In this document: positions 5,979 to 6,093 of the stretch, in pieces
Position numbering within the stretch: position 1 is the stretch's first letter
How the letters are laid out: each line of letters starts with the position of its first letter
NCBI GenBank assembly: GCA_009705025.1
Contig: WLDA01000060.1
Span: 1-6,093 of the forward strand
Length of the DNA stretch: 6,093 nt
Source of the DNA: Actinomycetota bacterium
GTDB taxonomy: Bacteria; Actinomycetota; Actinomycetes; Nanopelagicales; Nanopelagicaceae
Direction: 5' to 3'
Made by a program: the position numbers and the translations under genes
The notes under the pieces: generated by a model
The model's database searches: none
Seen by the model: only the letters and a program-made list of their open reading frames with translations
What the model was told of the DNA's origin: nothing

Positions 5979-6093
5979 TTACATCGCAAGCGTGCGAGAA
6001 CCGAGGATTGAGCTGCCTACACGGATATGTGTCGCACCGTGTGAAATTGCACTTTCGTAGTCGCCACTCATCCCTGCAGATAGGGCTGTTGCA
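5979..6093 (-). CDS. yggS: YggS/PipY-type PLP homeostasis protein, C-terminal end only
   Basis: Only the last 37 codons are in the window, read on the minus strand to the TAA at 5981-5979. They give LSAGMSGDYESAISHGATHI then RVGSSILGSR, the typical C-terminus of the YggS/YBL036C family (usually LSMGMSxDxxxAIxxGxTxVRIGxxIFGxR). These are alanine-racemase-fold proteins that bind pyridoxal phosphate and affect vitamin B6 and amino-acid balance without a known enzymatic reaction. The rest of the gene, including the PLP lysine, lies beyond the right edge. It precedes sepF by 10 nt, the normal order in actinobacterial division clusters. Confidence 0.92.
   Translation of the reverse strand, partial: ATALSAGMSGDYESAISHGATHIRVGSSILGSRTLAM

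Noticed and set aside
5969..5989. TTG start seven codons upstream for SepF
   Set aside because: It would overlap the end of yggS, and SepF proteins normally begin at the MAxAMRxxxxYLGL helix.
1..6093. CRISPR arrays, insertion sequences, tRNA or rRNA genes, prophage or defence genes
   Set aside because: I read both strands and saw no spaced repeats, transposase motifs, tRNA cloverleaf or defence-type domains. The window is a conserved housekeeping region.

Overview
This window looks like ordinary chromosomal sequence from an actinobacterium with an unusually AT-leaning, compact genome. Freshwater streamlined lineages such as Nanopelagicales are my guess, but the sequence does not prove the genus. 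The evidence for Actinobacteria is the gene set yggS-sepF-yggT next to ileS, traR/dksA, lspA and rluD, which resembles the Streptomyces division-cluster flank. A lysine/alanine/proline-rich tail on a TraR/DksA protein, an actinobacterial-style SepF and a type 2 IleRS point the same way. Spacers between genes are very short (1, 2, 4, 10 and 11 nt), as in streamlined genomes.

Layout: (1) bases 1-1786, minus strand, hold a likely three-gene operon read right to left: traR/dksA-like regulator (1786-1019), lspA (1017-502) and rluD-type pseudouridine synthase (499 to beyond the left edge). (2) Bases 1787-2074 are the only long non-coding stretch. They hold a divergent promoter region and a well-formed T-box leader for ileS. 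(3) Bases 2075-5200, plus strand, hold ileS. (4) Bases 5205-6093, minus strand, hold yggT, sepF and the 3' end of yggS, convergent with ileS and only 4 nt away from it.

How the parts work together: uncharged tRNA-Ile should be sensed by the T-box to raise IleRS synthesis. The flanking genes serve lipoprotein maturation (LspA), rRNA/tRNA pseudouridylation (RluA family), RNA-polymerase or ppGpp-linked regulation (TraR/DksA fold) and division (SepF as FtsZ membrane partner, YggT, YggS).

I do not see a wholly new system. The points most worth a second look are: the altered HIGH signature (GTHH) of the T-box-controlled IleRS, known in some type 2 enzymes to go with very high mupirocin resistance; a T-box whose final hairpin both hides the Shine-Dalgarno and is followed by six T's like a terminator; the absence of divIVA from its usual place between yggT and ileS; the histone-H1-like tail on TraR; and a perfect inverted repeat spanning both stop codons of the convergent ileS/yggT pair.
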